Shown here: positions 6,131 through 13,299 of the stretch, piece after piece | How the letters are laid out: each line of letters begins with the position of its first letter | Numbering within the stretch: position 1 is the stretch's first letter | NCBI GenBank assembly: GCA_023387655.1 | Contig: JAEWHR010000175.1 | Span: 1 to 17,850, forward strand | DNA: 17,850 nt | DNA from: Bacillota bacterium | GTDB taxonomy: Bacteria > Bacillota > Clostridia > Lachnospirales > Lachnospiraceae | Direction: 5' to 3' | Position numbers and translations under genes: made by a program | Notes under the pieces: model-generated | Told to the model about the DNA's origin: nothing | The model's database searches: none | Seen by the model: the letters and a program-made list of their open reading frames with translations, nothing else

Positions 6131-7107
6131 TGATTGATCAATATAGAAGATCGATTGATTATATGAGAATTTCAATTACAGATCGATGTAATTTAAGATG
6201 CACGTATTGCATGCCAGAAGATATCGAAAAGTTAGAGCATGAGTCTATATTAACTTTTGAAGAGATTCTTCGTATTTGTAGTTGTGCTTCTTTACTCGGA
6301 ATAAAAAATATTAAAGTCACTGGTGGGGAACCTCTGGTTCGGAAAGATGCAGTGAAGTTAATAGCAGAGATAAAAGCTCTCCCTGGGATAGAGCATGTTA
6401 CATTAACTACCAATGGAGTCCTTTTGGAAGAATATGTGGATGAATTAGCAAGGATACCGATGGATGGAGTCAATGTAAGTCTTGATACATTAAATCCAAT
6501 GATATTTAAAAAAATCACGGGACGGGATGAGTTTGAAAAAGTATGGAATGGACTGCAGAAATTAATCAAAAGTGGTATTCCTACTAAGATAAATTGCGTA
6601 CCTCAGAGGGGCATTAATGAAGATGAACTAATGGATATTGTTGAATTAGCAGTTAAGATGCCTGTGGATGTTCGTTTTATAGAAATGATGCCAATTGGGT
6701 TTGGAAAAGATTTTGAACCTATAAAGGGAGAGGAATTAAAAAATAAAATCAGAGAAAAGTATCCAAAAATAATCAGCCAGAGTAAGAAAAGAGGATTTGG
6801 TCCGGCTGAATATATCACTTCTGATGAGTGGAAGGGAAACATTGGGTTTATTAATGCAATCAGCCATAAATTCTGTTCTTCTTGTAATCGAATACGATTA
6901 ACTTCCAAAGGGTTTTTAAAACCATGTTTATGTTATGGCGACGGAATTGATTTAATGACTGTCTTGCGTAATGGTGCTACTGATAAGGAGTTAACAAGTC
7001 TGTTATCAAAGGCAATTGAAAAAAAACCGTTGGAACATAACTTTGGAAATCAAGGGAAAGAACAAAACAATTTAGAAATGAGAGAAATGTTTAAAATAGG
7101 AGGCTGA
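6130..7107 (+). CDS. moaA: GTP 3',8-cyclase MoaA (radical SAM)
   Basis: MoaA uses radical S-adenosylmethionine chemistry to cyclise GTP, the first step of molybdenum cofactor synthesis. The 325-residue protein has the radical SAM cluster motif Cys20-x3-Cys24-x2-Cys27 (DRCNLRCTYCMP), the glycine-rich SAM-binding stretch VTGGEPLVRKD at about residues 63-73, and the second Fe-S site that binds GTP, Cys249-x2-Cys252-x13-Cys266 (FCSSCNR to LKPC). It ends in Gly-Gly, a conserved C-terminal feature of MoaA needed for the active site. The start is supported by the GAGG five bases upstream. The last codons overlap the AGGAGG ribosome-binding site of the next gene, which starts five bases after the stop. 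Confidence 0.97.
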   Translation: MIDQYRRSIDYMRISITDRCNLRCTYCMPEDIEKLEHESILTFEEILRICSCASLLGIKNIKVTGGEPLVRKDAVKLIAEIKALPGIEHVTLTTNGVLLEEYVDELARIPMDGVNVSLDTLNPMIFKKITGRDEFEKVWNGLQKLIKSGIPTKINCVPQRGINEDELMDIVELAVKMPVDVRFIEMMPIGFGKDFEPIKGEELKNKIREKYPKIISQSKKRGFGPAEYITSDEWKGNIGFINAISHKFCSSCNRIRLTSKGFLKPCLCYGDGIDLMTVLRNGATDKELTSLLSKAIEKKPLEHNFGNQGKEQNNLEMREMFKIGG

Positions 7108-7112
7108 TTAGA

Positions 7113-8045
7113 ATGGGAAAAATAAAAGCGATATGCATAAGTGAGAGACGCGGAACCCAAAAGCATTGTATAGAAAATGCGGTTTTAACAACGGACTGGG
7201 GTATTGTCGGAGATGCGCATGGAGGGAAGTGGCATCGACAAATTAGTTTACTATCCTTTGATAAGATAGAGGAATTTCGTAAAAAAGGTGCAGAGATAGA
7301 TTTTGGAGCATTTGGCGAGAATCTAGTGGTGGAAGGGTTTGATTTTAGAAATCTTCCAGTGGGTACGAGATTTCAATGTAATGATGCCGTTCTTGAGATG
7401 ACTCAGATAGGGAAGGAATGTCATACACATTGTCAGATATATCACAAGATGGGTGACTGCATTATGCCAAGAGAAGGTGTTTTTGCCAAGGTAATTTCGG
7501 AAGGCAAAATTAGTGTTGGTGATGAATTGGTAATGCTAGACCAAAGAGAAGATAGACCGTTTCAAGCGGCGGTTATTACATTAAGTGATAAGGGATTTAA
7601 AGGAGAAAGGGAAGATAAAAGTGGACCTCTTCTGACTTCTATTTTGGAAGAGCAAGGCTATGAGATAGTTGAAACCTTGATCTTACCTGACGAAAAATCT
7701 CGTATTGAGAAAGAACTTATAAGATTATCCGATGGAAGACAGGTAGATTTGATTTTAACTACAGGTGGTACTGGATTATCGAAGAGAGATGTTACTCCAG
7801 AGGCAACCATGGCAGTTGCTACAAGAAACGTGCCAGGGATTTCTGAGGCAATTCGTGCCTACTCTATGGGGATTACGAAAAGGGCTATGCTAAGCCGTGG
7901 TAGCTCTGTTCTACGAAATAATACATTGATTATTAACCTTCCTGGTAGTCCAAAGGCTGTGAAAGAGAGCATGGAGGTAATATCCTCTGAGTTAGTACAT
8001 GGATTAAAGATTTTAAAAGGTTCTGCATCAGAATGTGCCAGATAA
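7113..8045 (+). CDS. MOSC domain-molybdopterin adenylyltransferase (MogA/MoaB) fusion
   Basis: This 310-residue protein has two parts. Residues 1-143 form a MOSC domain (IVGDAHGGKWHRQISLLS, then FGENLVVEGFDFRNLPVG and GKECHTHCQIYHKMGDC), a fold tied to molybdenum cofactor sulfuration. Residues 150-305 form a MogA/MoaB domain (AVITLSDKGFKGEREDKSG, and TTGGTGLSKRDVTPEA from residue 216), which adenylylates molybdopterin before metal insertion. The ATG is preceded by AGGAGG within the end of moaA, so the two are translationally close. The cysteines of the MOSC part (in ECHTHC and GDC) could hold sulfur or selenium; this is inference. The fusion is seen in other Clostridia and suggests that adenylylation and chalcogen handling are coupled. 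Confidence 0.93.
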   Translation: MGKIKAICISERRGTQKHCIENAVLTTDWGIVGDAHGGKWHRQISLLSFDKIEEFRKKGAEIDFGAFGENLVVEGFDFRNLPVGTRFQCNDAVLEMTQIGKECHTHCQIYHKMGDCIMPREGVFAKVISEGKISVGDELVMLDQREDRPFQAAVITLSDKGFKGEREDKSGPLLTSILEEQGYEIVETLILPDEKSRIEKELIRLSDGRQVDLILTTGGTGLSKRDVTPEATMAVATRNVPGISEAIRAYSMGITKRAMLSRGSSVLRNNTLIINLPGSPKAVKESMEVISSELVHGLKILKGSASECAR

Positions 8046-8132
8046 ACGAATCTCTATAAAGCGGCAAATTTTTAACCGTGGTAATCATGTAATGTTTGAC
8101 TGAAAAGATAAAAGATTAGGAGAATAACCGAG

Positions 8133-8999
8133 ATGAAGAAAAAAATGTTAGGCACAATATTGTTAATTTCTATGATGGTATTTGCTATGGGCTGTGCTAA
8201 AAAATCCGATGGTAACTTAGCAGAACAAGACAGTAACTCTAATAATACCAATCAATCCAAAGACCAAGGCAATAAGGACATCGATACAAATGAATCTAAT
8301 CAAGAACCAGTAACAATTTTGGTGGCAGCAGCTGCTAGTATGCAGCCATCTCTTGAAGAGTTAAAGGTATTGTTTCAAGACAAGTATCCATGGGTTACAG
8401 TAGAAGGTACTTATGATAGTTCTGGAAAACTTCAAACACAAATTGAAGAAGGACTGGATGCAGATGTATTTTTATCTGCTGCAATGAAGCAAATGAACGC
8501 TTTAAAAGAAAAAAATATGGTGGATGAGGAAACAATCCTTCCATTGTTAGAAAATAAAGTTGTACTTATCGTACCAAAGAACATAGATTCCAAAGTTACT
8601 AGTTTTGATGATGTATTAAATGCTGACAAGATTGCGATTGGTGACCCTGCAAGTGTACCAGCAGGGCAATATGCAAAAGAAATCTTTGAGAACCTAGGTA
8701 TCTTTAATAAAGTAGAAGAGAAAGCAAGCCTTGGGACGAATGTAACTGAAGTTTTAAATTGGGTTGCAGAAGGAAGTGCAGATGCTGGTATTGTTTATGC
8801 AACAGATGCAGCAACTACCGATAAAGTTGTTGTTGTTGTAGCAAATGCACCAGATGGAACATTAAAAAATCCTGTAATTTACCCGATTGGTATTGTCAGC
8901 GCTTCTAAGAAAAAAGAAGCTGCAAAACTTTATGTGGAATTCCTTCAAAGTGAAGAAGCTAAAGTTATATTAGAAAAATACGGATTTTTAGCCAAGTAA
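8133..8999 (+). CDS. modA: Molybdate ABC transporter substrate-binding lipoprotein ModA
   Basis: ModA captures molybdate (or tungstate) outside the cell and delivers it to ModB. The 288-residue protein starts with a lipoprotein signal (MKKKMLGTILLISMMVFAMG then Cys21), so it should be anchored to the outer face of the membrane. A hydrophilic Asn/Ser/Gln-rich linker (residues 24-60) follows. The binding domain starts at VTILVAAAASMQPSLEEL and contains GTYDSSGKLQTQIEEG and ADVFLSAA, typical of ModA; the Ser residues of AASM and DSSG are expected oxyanion ligands. AGGAG lies upstream of the ATG. modB follows after 12 bases. Molybdate versus tungstate preference cannot be decided, but the neighbours favour molybdate. 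Confidence 0.95.
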   Translation: MKKKMLGTILLISMMVFAMGCAKKSDGNLAEQDSNSNNTNQSKDQGNKDIDTNESNQEPVTILVAAAASMQPSLEELKVLFQDKYPWVTVEGTYDSSGKLQTQIEEGLDADVFLSAAMKQMNALKEKNMVDEETILPLLENKVVLIVPKNIDSKVTSFDDVLNADKIAIGDPASVPAGQYAKEIFENLGIFNKVEEKASLGTNVTEVLNWVAEGSADAGIVYATDAATTDKVVVVVANAPDGTLKNPVIYPIGIVSASKKKEAAKLYVEFLQSEEAKVILEKYGFLAK

Positions 9000-9011
9000 G
9001 GGGTCTATGAC

Positions 9012-9677
9012 ATGGATTACTCACCTATTTTGATTTCTTTAAAAACAGCATCTCTTAGTATCGTGATAACTTTTTTTCTTGGATTAGCTGCTGCAAAAAT
9101 GTTATATGCTATGAAAAATGAAAGATTAAAGATTATCATTGATGGGATATTTACCCTCCCTATGGTACTACCACCTACAGTAGCTGGATTTTTTCTTCTA
9201 TATATCTTTGGTGTGAAGCGGCCGATCGGTGAATTTATACTTAATCACTTTGCTTTAAAAATCACATTTACCTGGTGGGCTACAGTTTTAGCAGCAGTTA
9301 CTATATCTTTTCCGTTGATGTATCGCTCTGCTAGAGGGGCCTTAGAACAGGTAGATATTAATTTGGTTTATGCGGGTCGAACGCTTGGGATGTCAGAATG
9401 GAGGATTTTTCGAAGAATAATATTACCAAATGCATTGCCGGGAATTTTATCCGGGGCCATTCTATCGTTTGCAAGAGGATTAGGTGAATTTGGAGCGACA
9501 GCCATGATTGCAGGGAATATTGCAGGGAAAACACGAACGCTACCAATGGCAGTATATTCTGCAGTGGCAGCAGGGGATATGAACCTTGCCTATCGTTACG
9601 TGATAATATTAGTGCTTATTTCCTTTATTATCATTGCTTTTATGAACTATTTATCGTTAGGTAAGAGTAGAAAATAG
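9012..9677 (+). CDS. modB: Molybdate ABC transporter permease ModB
   Basis: ModB forms the membrane channel of the molybdate importer. The 221-residue length and five to six hydrophobic segments are usual. The N-terminal ISLKTASLSIVITFFLGLAAA is the first membrane segment. The EAA loop that docks on the ATPase is clear (YAGRTLGMSEWRIFRRIILP followed by NALPGILSG), as is the conserved ARGLGEFGATAMIAGN. Translation is probably started from AAGGGG close to the modA stop, twelve bases away. It is followed not directly by modC but by a 294-base gap with a strong hairpin. Confidence 0.95.
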   Translation: MDYSPILISLKTASLSIVITFFLGLAAAKMLYAMKNERLKIIIDGIFTLPMVLPPTVAGFFLLYIFGVKRPIGEFILNHFALKITFTWWATVLAAVTISFPLMYRSARGALEQVDINLVYAGRTLGMSEWRIFRRIILPNALPGILSGAILSFARGLGEFGATAMIAGNIAGKTRTLPMAVYSAVAAGDMNLAYRYVIILVLISFIIIAFMNYLSLGKSRK

Positions 9678-9823
9678 TTAGTCAAATTATTTAATTATCT
9701 CGTATTATTTCAAGTTATAAATCATCTGCATGAGATTGTGGCTAACATAAGTTAGTGTTTTAGGTTATCACTTTTTTAAAAAGATAAGTTATTTTCATAA
9801 CAATATAGATGGGAAATAGAAAT

Positions 9824-9865
9824 CTGGTTGAAAAGATAGTCTTTTCAACCAGTTGTTTGTACTTT
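9824..9865 (+). terminator. Intrinsic terminator or attenuator after modB
   Basis: A perfect 13-bp stem (CTGGTTGAAAAGA at 9824-9836 and TCTTTTCAACCAG at 9840-9852) closes a three-base loop and is followed by TTGTTTGTACTTT. Stem strength is high and the T-rich tail fair. It would reduce read-through from modAB into modC. Confidence 0.65.
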
Positions 9866-9940
9866 CAAACAGATTATAAACTTTCAAACAGATTATAAAC
9901 TTTCAGACAGATTATAAACTTTTAAGCAGATTATAAACTT
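9861..9940. repeat. Tandem array, four units of 19 bp plus a partial fifth
   Basis: Units start at 9861, 9880, 9899 and 9918, with four bases of a fifth at 9937. Units 1 and 2 are ACTTTCAAACAGATTATAA; unit 3 differs by one base and unit 4 by two. Read on the minus strand each unit begins AAGTTTATAA, the same ten bases that begin two units of the array at 2854-3074. The array abuts the modC hairpin module. Confidence 0.9.
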
Positions 9941-9942
9941 AA

Positions 9943-9972
9943 GGCGAAGATACGCCGGAATATAGGTAAAGA
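9943..9972 (+). promoter_or_regulatory. Hairpin plus GGAATATAGG ribosome-binding module before modC
   Basis: GGCG (9943-9946) pairs with CGCC (9953-9956) and runs directly into GGAATATAGG (9957-9966), five bases before the modC ATG. Size and layout are identical to the module before moaA. The hairpin could influence access to the ribosome-binding site. Confidence 0.45.
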
Positions 9973-11027
9973 TGAGTTTAATAGTTCACATTGAGAAAAA
10001 ATTAAAAAATTTCACTTTAAAGGTTGATTTTGAAACAAAAGAATCCTGTTTAGGAATCCTTGGTGCTTCTGGATGCGGGAAAAGCATGACTCTAAAATGT
10101 ATTGCTGGAATCGTGACCCCGGAGAAGGGGTATATTGAGCTAAATGGTAAAGTTCTATTTGATTCTATTAAGAAAATTAATCTAACTCCTCAACAAAGGA
10201 AGGTAGGATATTTATTTCAAAACTATGCTTTATTTCCTAATATGACGGTTTATGAAAATATTGGAGTTGGGATTAAAGCACCGAAAAGAGATAAGGATAA
10301 TATCATTTTAACACTGATGGAGAACTTTAAGCTAAAGGGACTGGAAGATCAATATCCAAGTAAACTATCGGGAGGGCAACAACAAAGAGTTGCACTGGCA
10401 AGAATGCTAGCCTATGAGCCAGATGTCTTGTTATTTGATGAGCCTTTTTCTGCGATGGATAGCTATCTTAAGGAGGACCTTCAGATTCAATTACATGATT
10501 TGTTAAATGAATACCAGGGTGACTCCATTATGGTTACACATAGTCGCGATGAAGCATATCGATTTTGCAGAGACATTCTTGTGCTTGATGAGGGAAAGAT
10601 AATAGAAGGTGGAGAAACGAAAAAAATCTTTGCCAGTCCAAGAAAGGTTCAAACTGCTAGATTAACTGGATGTAAAAATATATCCCGCGCAGTTAAAGTT
10701 TCTAAGAATCAGGTGGAAGCTCTGGATTGGGGTGTTATATTAACTGTTAAGGCGCAAATCCCAGAAACGCTAACCCATATTGGTATTAGAGCTCATGATT
10801 TTAAGGCGTGCTATAATCCGATGGACAAGGGTAACCTTATACCTTGTCGTGTACACAAAATTTCGGAAGCTCCTTTTGAGTGGAATGTGTTGATGCAAAT
10901 AGAAGGGAATAATAAGGAGCCTGTCATCTGGTGGAAAATTAGTAAAAGTCAGTTAAGTAGTAGTTTTCATGAAAGTACTCCGACATATCTGACAGTATCT
11001 GCGGAAGATATTCTATTATTGGAATAG
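9972..11027 (+). CDS. modC: Molybdate ABC transporter ATP-binding protein ModC
   Basis: ModC is the ATPase of the molybdate importer and acts on the cytoplasmic side with ModB. The 351-residue protein has Walker A GASGCGKS at residues 31-38, a Q-loop in LFQNYALFPNMTVYENI, the ABC signature LSGGQQQR from residue 132, Walker B VLLFDEP at 152-158, and the H-loop histidine in MVTHSRDEAYRF. The C-terminal part (about residues 230-351, beginning LTGCKNIS) is an accessory domain in the place where ModC proteins usually carry a molybdate-binding TOBE/Mop domain, but the match here is weak. The gene is split from modAB by a terminator and a tandem repeat, which is unusual for modABC. Confidence 0.93.
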   Translation: MSLIVHIEKKLKNFTLKVDFETKESCLGILGASGCGKSMTLKCIAGIVTPEKGYIELNGKVLFDSIKKINLTPQQRKVGYLFQNYALFPNMTVYENIGVGIKAPKRDKDNIILTLMENFKLKGLEDQYPSKLSGGQQQRVALARMLAYEPDVLLFDEPFSAMDSYLKEDLQIQLHDLLNEYQGDSIMVTHSRDEAYRFCRDILVLDEGKIIEGGETKKIFASPRKVQTARLTGCKNISRAVKVSKNQVEALDWGVILTVKAQIPETLTHIGIRAHDFKACYNPMDKGNLIPCRVHKISEAPFEWNVLMQIEGNNKEPVIWWKISKSQLSSSFHESTPTYLTVSAEDILLLE

Positions 11028-11060
11028 CTTTCAAGAGGGTATAGTTTTAATCAAGGGTAA

Positions 11061-11094
11061 GCATAAAAATATGCGAAGGAATGGAGGAGTAAAA
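11061..11094 (+). promoter_or_regulatory. Hairpin plus GGAATGGAGG ribosome-binding module before the XdhC-like gene
   Basis: GCATA (11061-11065) and TATGC (11070-11074) form a 5-bp stem with an AAAA loop, followed after three bases by GGAATGGAGG (11078-11087), six bases before the ATG. It is the same arrangement as before moaA and modC, with a different stem sequence, so the hairpin rather than its sequence is kept. Confidence 0.4.
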
Positions 11095-12125
11095 TGTGTA
11101 GGAATATTTATAGTGAGATTTTAAATAGCATTCAGAATGGAAATAAAGTTTGTATGGTTACTAATCTAACTGGTGAAGAAGGGAAAAATGCTACTGACTT
11201 GCGTAGGGAGTTAGTTTATGGTACTAATCCAGATATGCTAATTCAACAATCCTTGGATGAAGGAATACCACAATACAGAAAACAAGGGAAAGAACATACA
11301 ATAGCAGAGCCTTTTTATCCAGAAGAACGCTTAATTATTCTCGGAGGTGGTCATATAGCCATTCCACTTGTAGAATTTGCGGCGAAAACAGGCTTCCAGG
11401 TGGTGCTTGTGGATGATAGACTTAGTTTCGCTAATACTCAAAGATTTCCATTGGCAAAACAGGTTATATGTGATAATTTTGAGCATGCCATTAGTGATTT
11501 AAAATTAAAAGAATCGGATTATGTAGTGATTATCACGAGAGGTCATCGCTATGATAGTACCTGTTTAAAAAACATATGTCAGGGAGAAGAACCAAGTTAT
11601 GTTGGTATGATAGGTTCTAAAAGACGTACAGCCATAGTAAAAGAAACGCTAGAAAAAGAAGGCTGCGATCGTGACCGATTAAATAGAGTTCACACCCCAA
11701 TTGGATTATCAATAGGTGCGATAACTCCAGAAGAAATAGCGATATCCATATTGGCGGAGTTGATTTCTCATAGAAGATTGGGTAGTGGAAATAAGAAGAG
11801 AAATTGCTCCGATATGGACTATGATGTGTTACAAGTATTAGCTGAGGAAACCGATATACCAAAAGCAATTATCACTGTCGTTCATACAAAAGGTTCCGTA
11901 CCAAGAGGAGCAGGAGCAAAAATGATTGTTTACAGAGATGGCATGATACTTGGAAGTATTGGTGGAGGCTGTAGTGAAGCTGCTGTGATTCAGCAGGCAA
12001 GAGAAATGATTAGTTCTAATACTTTTAATTTAGTCGACATTGATTTAACAGGAGATGCTGCGGAAGAGGAAGGCATGGTTTGTGGCGGAATTATGACAGT
12101 TTTAATTGAGGATTATATAGCATAA
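11094..12125 (+). CDS. XdhC/CoxI-family hydroxylase maturation factor, swapped domain order
   Basis: XdhC proteins bind molybdenum cofactor and deliver it, sulfurated, to xanthine dehydrogenase-type enzymes. This 343-residue protein has the XdhC Rossmann domain in the first part (about residues 79-228: RLIILGGGHIAIPLVEFAA with Gly84-Gly86 and His87, VVLVDDRLSFANTQRFP, YVGMIGSKRR, THTPIGLSIGAITPEEIA-like VHTPIGLSIGAITPEE). The CoxI domain comes after it (about 250-343: TKGSVPRGAGAKM from residue 265, SIGGGCSEAAVI, and GMVCGG with Cys330). In ordinary XdhC the CoxI domain comes first. The N-terminal 65 residues may be a worn CoxI domain lacking the GSxPR motif. A GGAATGGAGG site fixes the start. 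It lies between modC and selD, consistent with maturation of a selenium-dependent hydroxylase. Confidence 0.85.
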   Translation: MCRNIYSEILNSIQNGNKVCMVTNLTGEEGKNATDLRRELVYGTNPDMLIQQSLDEGIPQYRKQGKEHTIAEPFYPEERLIILGGGHIAIPLVEFAAKTGFQVVLVDDRLSFANTQRFPLAKQVICDNFEHAISDLKLKESDYVVIITRGHRYDSTCLKNICQGEEPSYVGMIGSKRRTAIVKETLEKEGCDRDRLNRVHTPIGLSIGAITPEEIAISILAELISHRRLGSGNKKRNCSDMDYDVLQVLAEETDIPKAIITVVHTKGSVPRGAGAKMIVYRDGMILGSIGGGCSEAAVIQQAREMISSNTFNLVDIDLTGDAAEEEGMVCGGIMTVLIEDYIA

Positions 12126-12169
12126 ATTCCTGTTAATTATTATTTGCACATAAGGATTTACATCATGAA

Positions 12170-12206
12170 ATGCAAACTTGCAATTCAAAGCATGCAATTT
12201 TGCAAT
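12170..12206 (+). promoter_or_regulatory. Paired TGCAA dyads forming a hairpin upstream of selD
   Basis: Two palindromes, TGCAA-AC-TTGCA (12171-12182) and TGCAA-TT-TTGCA (12193-12204), lie 22 bp apart. Together they also form one RNA hairpin: a 12-bp stem with a single mismatch and a ten-base loop (12183-12192). It ends about 32 bases before the selD ribosome-binding site and has no T-tract, so it is not a simple terminator. It may be an operator, an RNA regulatory element or a processing site. Confidence 0.5.
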
Positions 12207-12248
12207 ATAGATATGAAATTGGCTAAAATGTGGTTAGGAGCAATAGTA

Positions 12249-13271
12249 ATGGAGAAAGAAATTGTATTTTGCAAAGGCGGCGGTTGTACTGCCAAATTAG
12301 GGCCAGAAGCGTTAAAACATGTATTAGATAAACTGCCAAAAGCGGAGGATGCCAATCTCTTAGTTGGATTTGAAGGATCGGATGATGCTGCAGTATATCG
12401 GATATCGGACGATATCGCAATTGTCCAGACGTTAGATTTTTTCCCTCCTATGGTGGAAGACCCTTATGTATTTGGGCAAATTGCAGCTGCGAATGCGTTA
12501 AGTGATATCTATGCTATGGGTGGAGATGTAAAAACAGCCTTAAATATTGTATGTTTTCCAGAGAAGATGGATTTGAATATTTTAGGTAAGATATTAACCG
12601 GTGGAAATGAAAAAGTAATGGAAGCAGGTGGAATCCTTGCAGGCGGCCATTCTATAGCGGATGTGGATGTAAAATACGGACTGTCAGTTACCGGTACCAT
12701 TCATCCTGATAAAATATTTAAAAATTCAGGAGTTAAGCCTAACGATAAGTTAATACTTACTAAGCCGCTTGGAGTTGGTATTATTGCTACAGCAGGAAGA
12801 GTAGGAGAGGCTTCTAGTGAAGCAATGGATAAAGCGATCAAATCTATGACCACATTAAATAAATATGCTTCTCAAATTATTAGGAAATATGAGATTCATG
12901 CTTGTACTGATGTGACGGGATTTGGTCTTTTAGGACATCTTCATGAAATGCTTCAAAACGAGTATAGTGCTGTTATTGATAGTAAATCAATTCCTTATAT
13001 TAAAGAAGCTTATGAGTATGCCAATGAGTTTTTATTAACGGCGGCTGCTCAAAGAAACCGTAATTTTGTGGAATCATATGTGAATTTTGAAATAGATGAT
13101 TTTGCTATGCAAGAAATTCTATTTGATCCACAGACTTCAGGTGGGCTTTTATTTAGTGTTAATTCTGAAGATGCAAGTAAAATTCTAGAGGAGCTTAAAG
13201 GTTTAGAATTGCCTTGTGGTATTATTGGAGAGATAACCAAGTTACAAGAGAAAGAAATAATAATTAGATAA
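12249..13271 (+). CDS. selD: Selenide, water dikinase (selenophosphate synthetase)
   Basis: SelD uses ATP and selenide to make selenophosphate, the selenium donor for selenocysteine, selenouridine and the labile selenium of molybdenum hydroxylases. From the ATG at 12249 it has 340 residues. An upstream in-frame ATG at 12144 is rejected because AGGAG at 12236-12240 sits eight bases before 12249 and the family start fits there. The active-site motif is GGGCTAK with Cys13 and Lys16, a cysteine form with no in-frame UGA. Also seen are DDAAVY, AAANALSDIYAMGG, GGHSI and DPQTSGGLLF, the ATP-binding signatures. Neighbours YedF, YqeB and YqeC indicate that selenophosphate is meant at least partly for cofactor selenation. 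Whether selA, selB and selC exist elsewhere is unknown. Confidence 0.96.
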   Translation: MEKEIVFCKGGGCTAKLGPEALKHVLDKLPKAEDANLLVGFEGSDDAAVYRISDDIAIVQTLDFFPPMVEDPYVFGQIAAANALSDIYAMGGDVKTALNIVCFPEKMDLNILGKILTGGNEKVMEAGGILAGGHSIADVDVKYGLSVTGTIHPDKIFKNSGVKPNDKLILTKPLGVGIIATAGRVGEASSEAMDKAIKSMTTLNKYASQIIRKYEIHACTDVTGFGLLGHLHEMLQNEYSAVIDSKSIPYIKEAYEYANEFLLTAAAQRNRNFVESYVNFEIDDFAMQEILFDPQTSGGLLFSVNSEDASKILEELKGLELPCGIIGEITKLQEKEIIIR

Positions 13272-13299
13272 AATCTGACTTGCAGAAAGGATAAATTAA

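Larger units (their letters stand above)
9678..9971 (+). other. Intergenic region separating modAB from modC
   Basis: These 294 bases contain no gene. They hold a 5-bp hairpin CTAAC-ATAA-GTTAG (9742-9755), an AT-rich dyad around TTATC and GATAA (about 9766-9788), a 13-bp terminator-like hairpin (9824-9852), a four-unit 19-bp tandem repeat (9861-9940), and the hairpin/ribosome-binding module of modC (9943-9972). The content suggests that modC is expressed separately from, or at a different level to, modAB. Confidence 0.65.

Noticed and set aside
6159..6908. Minus-strand open frames opposite moaA
   Set aside because: They lie antisense to a clear moaA gene, match no family I recognise and look like composition shadows. 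The other antisense frames opposite yqeB, the desulfurase, selD and the MoeA-like gene were dropped for the same reason.
12170..12206. Intrinsic terminator before selD
   Set aside because: The stem is strong but no T-tract follows, and selD has its own ribosome-binding site shortly after.
12144..12248. N-terminal extension of SelD from the ATG at 12144
   Set aside because: The extension is unlike SelD, overlaps the TGCAA dyads, and a good AGGAG sits eight bases before the ATG at 12249.
12285..12300. Selenocysteine form of SelD
   Set aside because: The active-site codon is TGT (Cys13), and no in-frame TGA interrupts the gene.
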